The notes beneath the pieces were generated by a model. That model was not told where the DNA came from, did no database searches, and saw only the letters and a program-made list of their open reading frames with translations. Position numbers and translations under genes: made by a program. This document shows, piece after piece, positions 5,556 to 5,743 of a stretch of 5,743 nt of DNA. Source of the stretch: a bacterium (GTDB lineage: Bacteria > Planctomycetota > UBA11346); the NCBI GenBank assembly GCA_020049615.1, contig JAIFKN010000181.1, positions 1 through 5,743 of the forward strand, read 5' to 3'. Within the stretch, counting starts at the first letter, position 1. Each line of letters starts with the position of its first letter.

Positions 5556-5608
5556 CCAGCGGCCAGCGGCCAGCGGCCAGCGGCCAGCGGCCAGCGGCCA
5601 GCGGCCAG
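5556..5608 (-). repeat. 7-bp tandem repeat (7.6 units) before the 279-aa gene
   Basis: Seven exact copies of CCAGCGG (plus strand) occupy 5556-5604, followed by a partial unit CCAG to 5608. On the sense strand of the flanking genes the unit is CCGCTGG. The tract starts 1 nt after the stop of the ABC ATPase gene (in transcription order) and ends 18 nt before the ATG of the next gene, so it fills almost the whole gap. The units are identical, which points to recent slippage expansion. Confidence 0.92.
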
Positions 5609-5609
5609 G

Positions 5610-5743
5610 CTAATGCCCGCCAATGGAACCCGTGCTGATGTTCATCTCGCTCACCCGCCTGATCCGGTCGACCTGGCCGCCCTTGATCCAGACGATGCGG
5701 TCGGACACCGCCAGCATCTTGTGGTCGTGGGTCGCGGAGATGA
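5610..5743 (-). CDS. ABC transporter ATP-binding protein (LolD/MacB-like), C-terminal end only
   Basis: The gene enters from the right edge; only the last 43 codons are present and it ends in TAG at 5610-5612. The visible part starts ISATHDHKMLAVSDRIVWI, which contains the ABC H-loop histidine (ATHD) and the following D-R-I/V strand typical of ATPases of the LolD/MacB/FtsE group. These ATPases energise FtsX-like permeases that move lipoproteins, peptides or lipids across the inner membrane. The tail VDRIRRVSEMNISTGSIGGH is a type seen in this group. Walker A, the signature motif and the D-loop are off the window. It precedes the 279-aa gene in the same operon. The exact substrate cannot be told. 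Confidence 0.85.
   Translation of the reverse strand, partial: ISATHDHKMLAVSDRIVWIKGGQVDRIRRVSEMNISTGSIGGH

Noticed and set aside
4762..5613. 283-codon plus-strand open frame ending in a repeated Q-R-P-A-A-S-G peptide
   Set aside because: The peptide repeat only arises from reading the 7-bp tandem DNA repeat (3 units = 7 codons). The rest is antisense to the 279-aa gene and PqqD-like overlap region.

Overview
This is a GC-rich bacterial window (by eye about two thirds G+C or more, with strong third-position G/C) that is almost completely coding. It holds parts of two leftward operons with a rightward block between them. I cannot name the species. An mcsA-mcsB-clpC operon in a high-GC genome, with a short-type argH and a PqqD/ABC gene set, fits a Planctomycetota/PVC-like lineage better than a classical low-GC Firmicute. 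This placement is inference only.

Layout from left to right. (1) Positions 1-1904, minus strand, read right to left: mcsA (1904-1407), mcsB (1410-328, sharing ATGA with mcsA) and the start of clpC (266 to beyond base 1). This is the protein-arginine-phosphorylation and degradation module. McsA activates McsB, McsB phosphorylates arginines on substrates, and the ClpC N-domain recognises them for ClpCP. No ctsR repressor gene lies in front of mcsA. A perfectly periodic 8-bp tandem repeat (five units) lies just upstream of the clpC ATG. (2) Positions 1905-2059: a 155-bp divergent intergenic region with an imperfect palindrome and a weak promoter-like pair. (3) Positions 2060-4306, plus strand: two tandem bacteriohemerythrin genes, 2 nt apart and both with all seven di-iron ligands, then argH (argininosuccinate lyase). 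argH is broken inside its catalytic signature loop by what looks like a net 19-nt deletion. (4) Positions 4307-4336: a short convergent gap holding a perfect 9-bp-stem hairpin, a likely bidirectional terminator. (5) Positions 4337-5743, minus strand, read right to left: the C-terminal end of a LolD/MacB-like ABC transporter ATPase, a 7-bp tandem repeat (7.6 units), an unrecognised 279-aa protein that may be an internal duplication, and a 123-aa PqqD-like protein whose start overlaps the preceding gene.

The points most worth a second look are the argH lesion, the two unrelated microsatellite-like tracts that each sit just before a start codon inside an operon, the missing last zinc cysteine in McsA, and the ABC-unknown-PqqD cluster, which may be part of an uncharacterised system extending past the right edge. 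No RNA gene, CRISPR array, insertion sequence or replication origin was seen.
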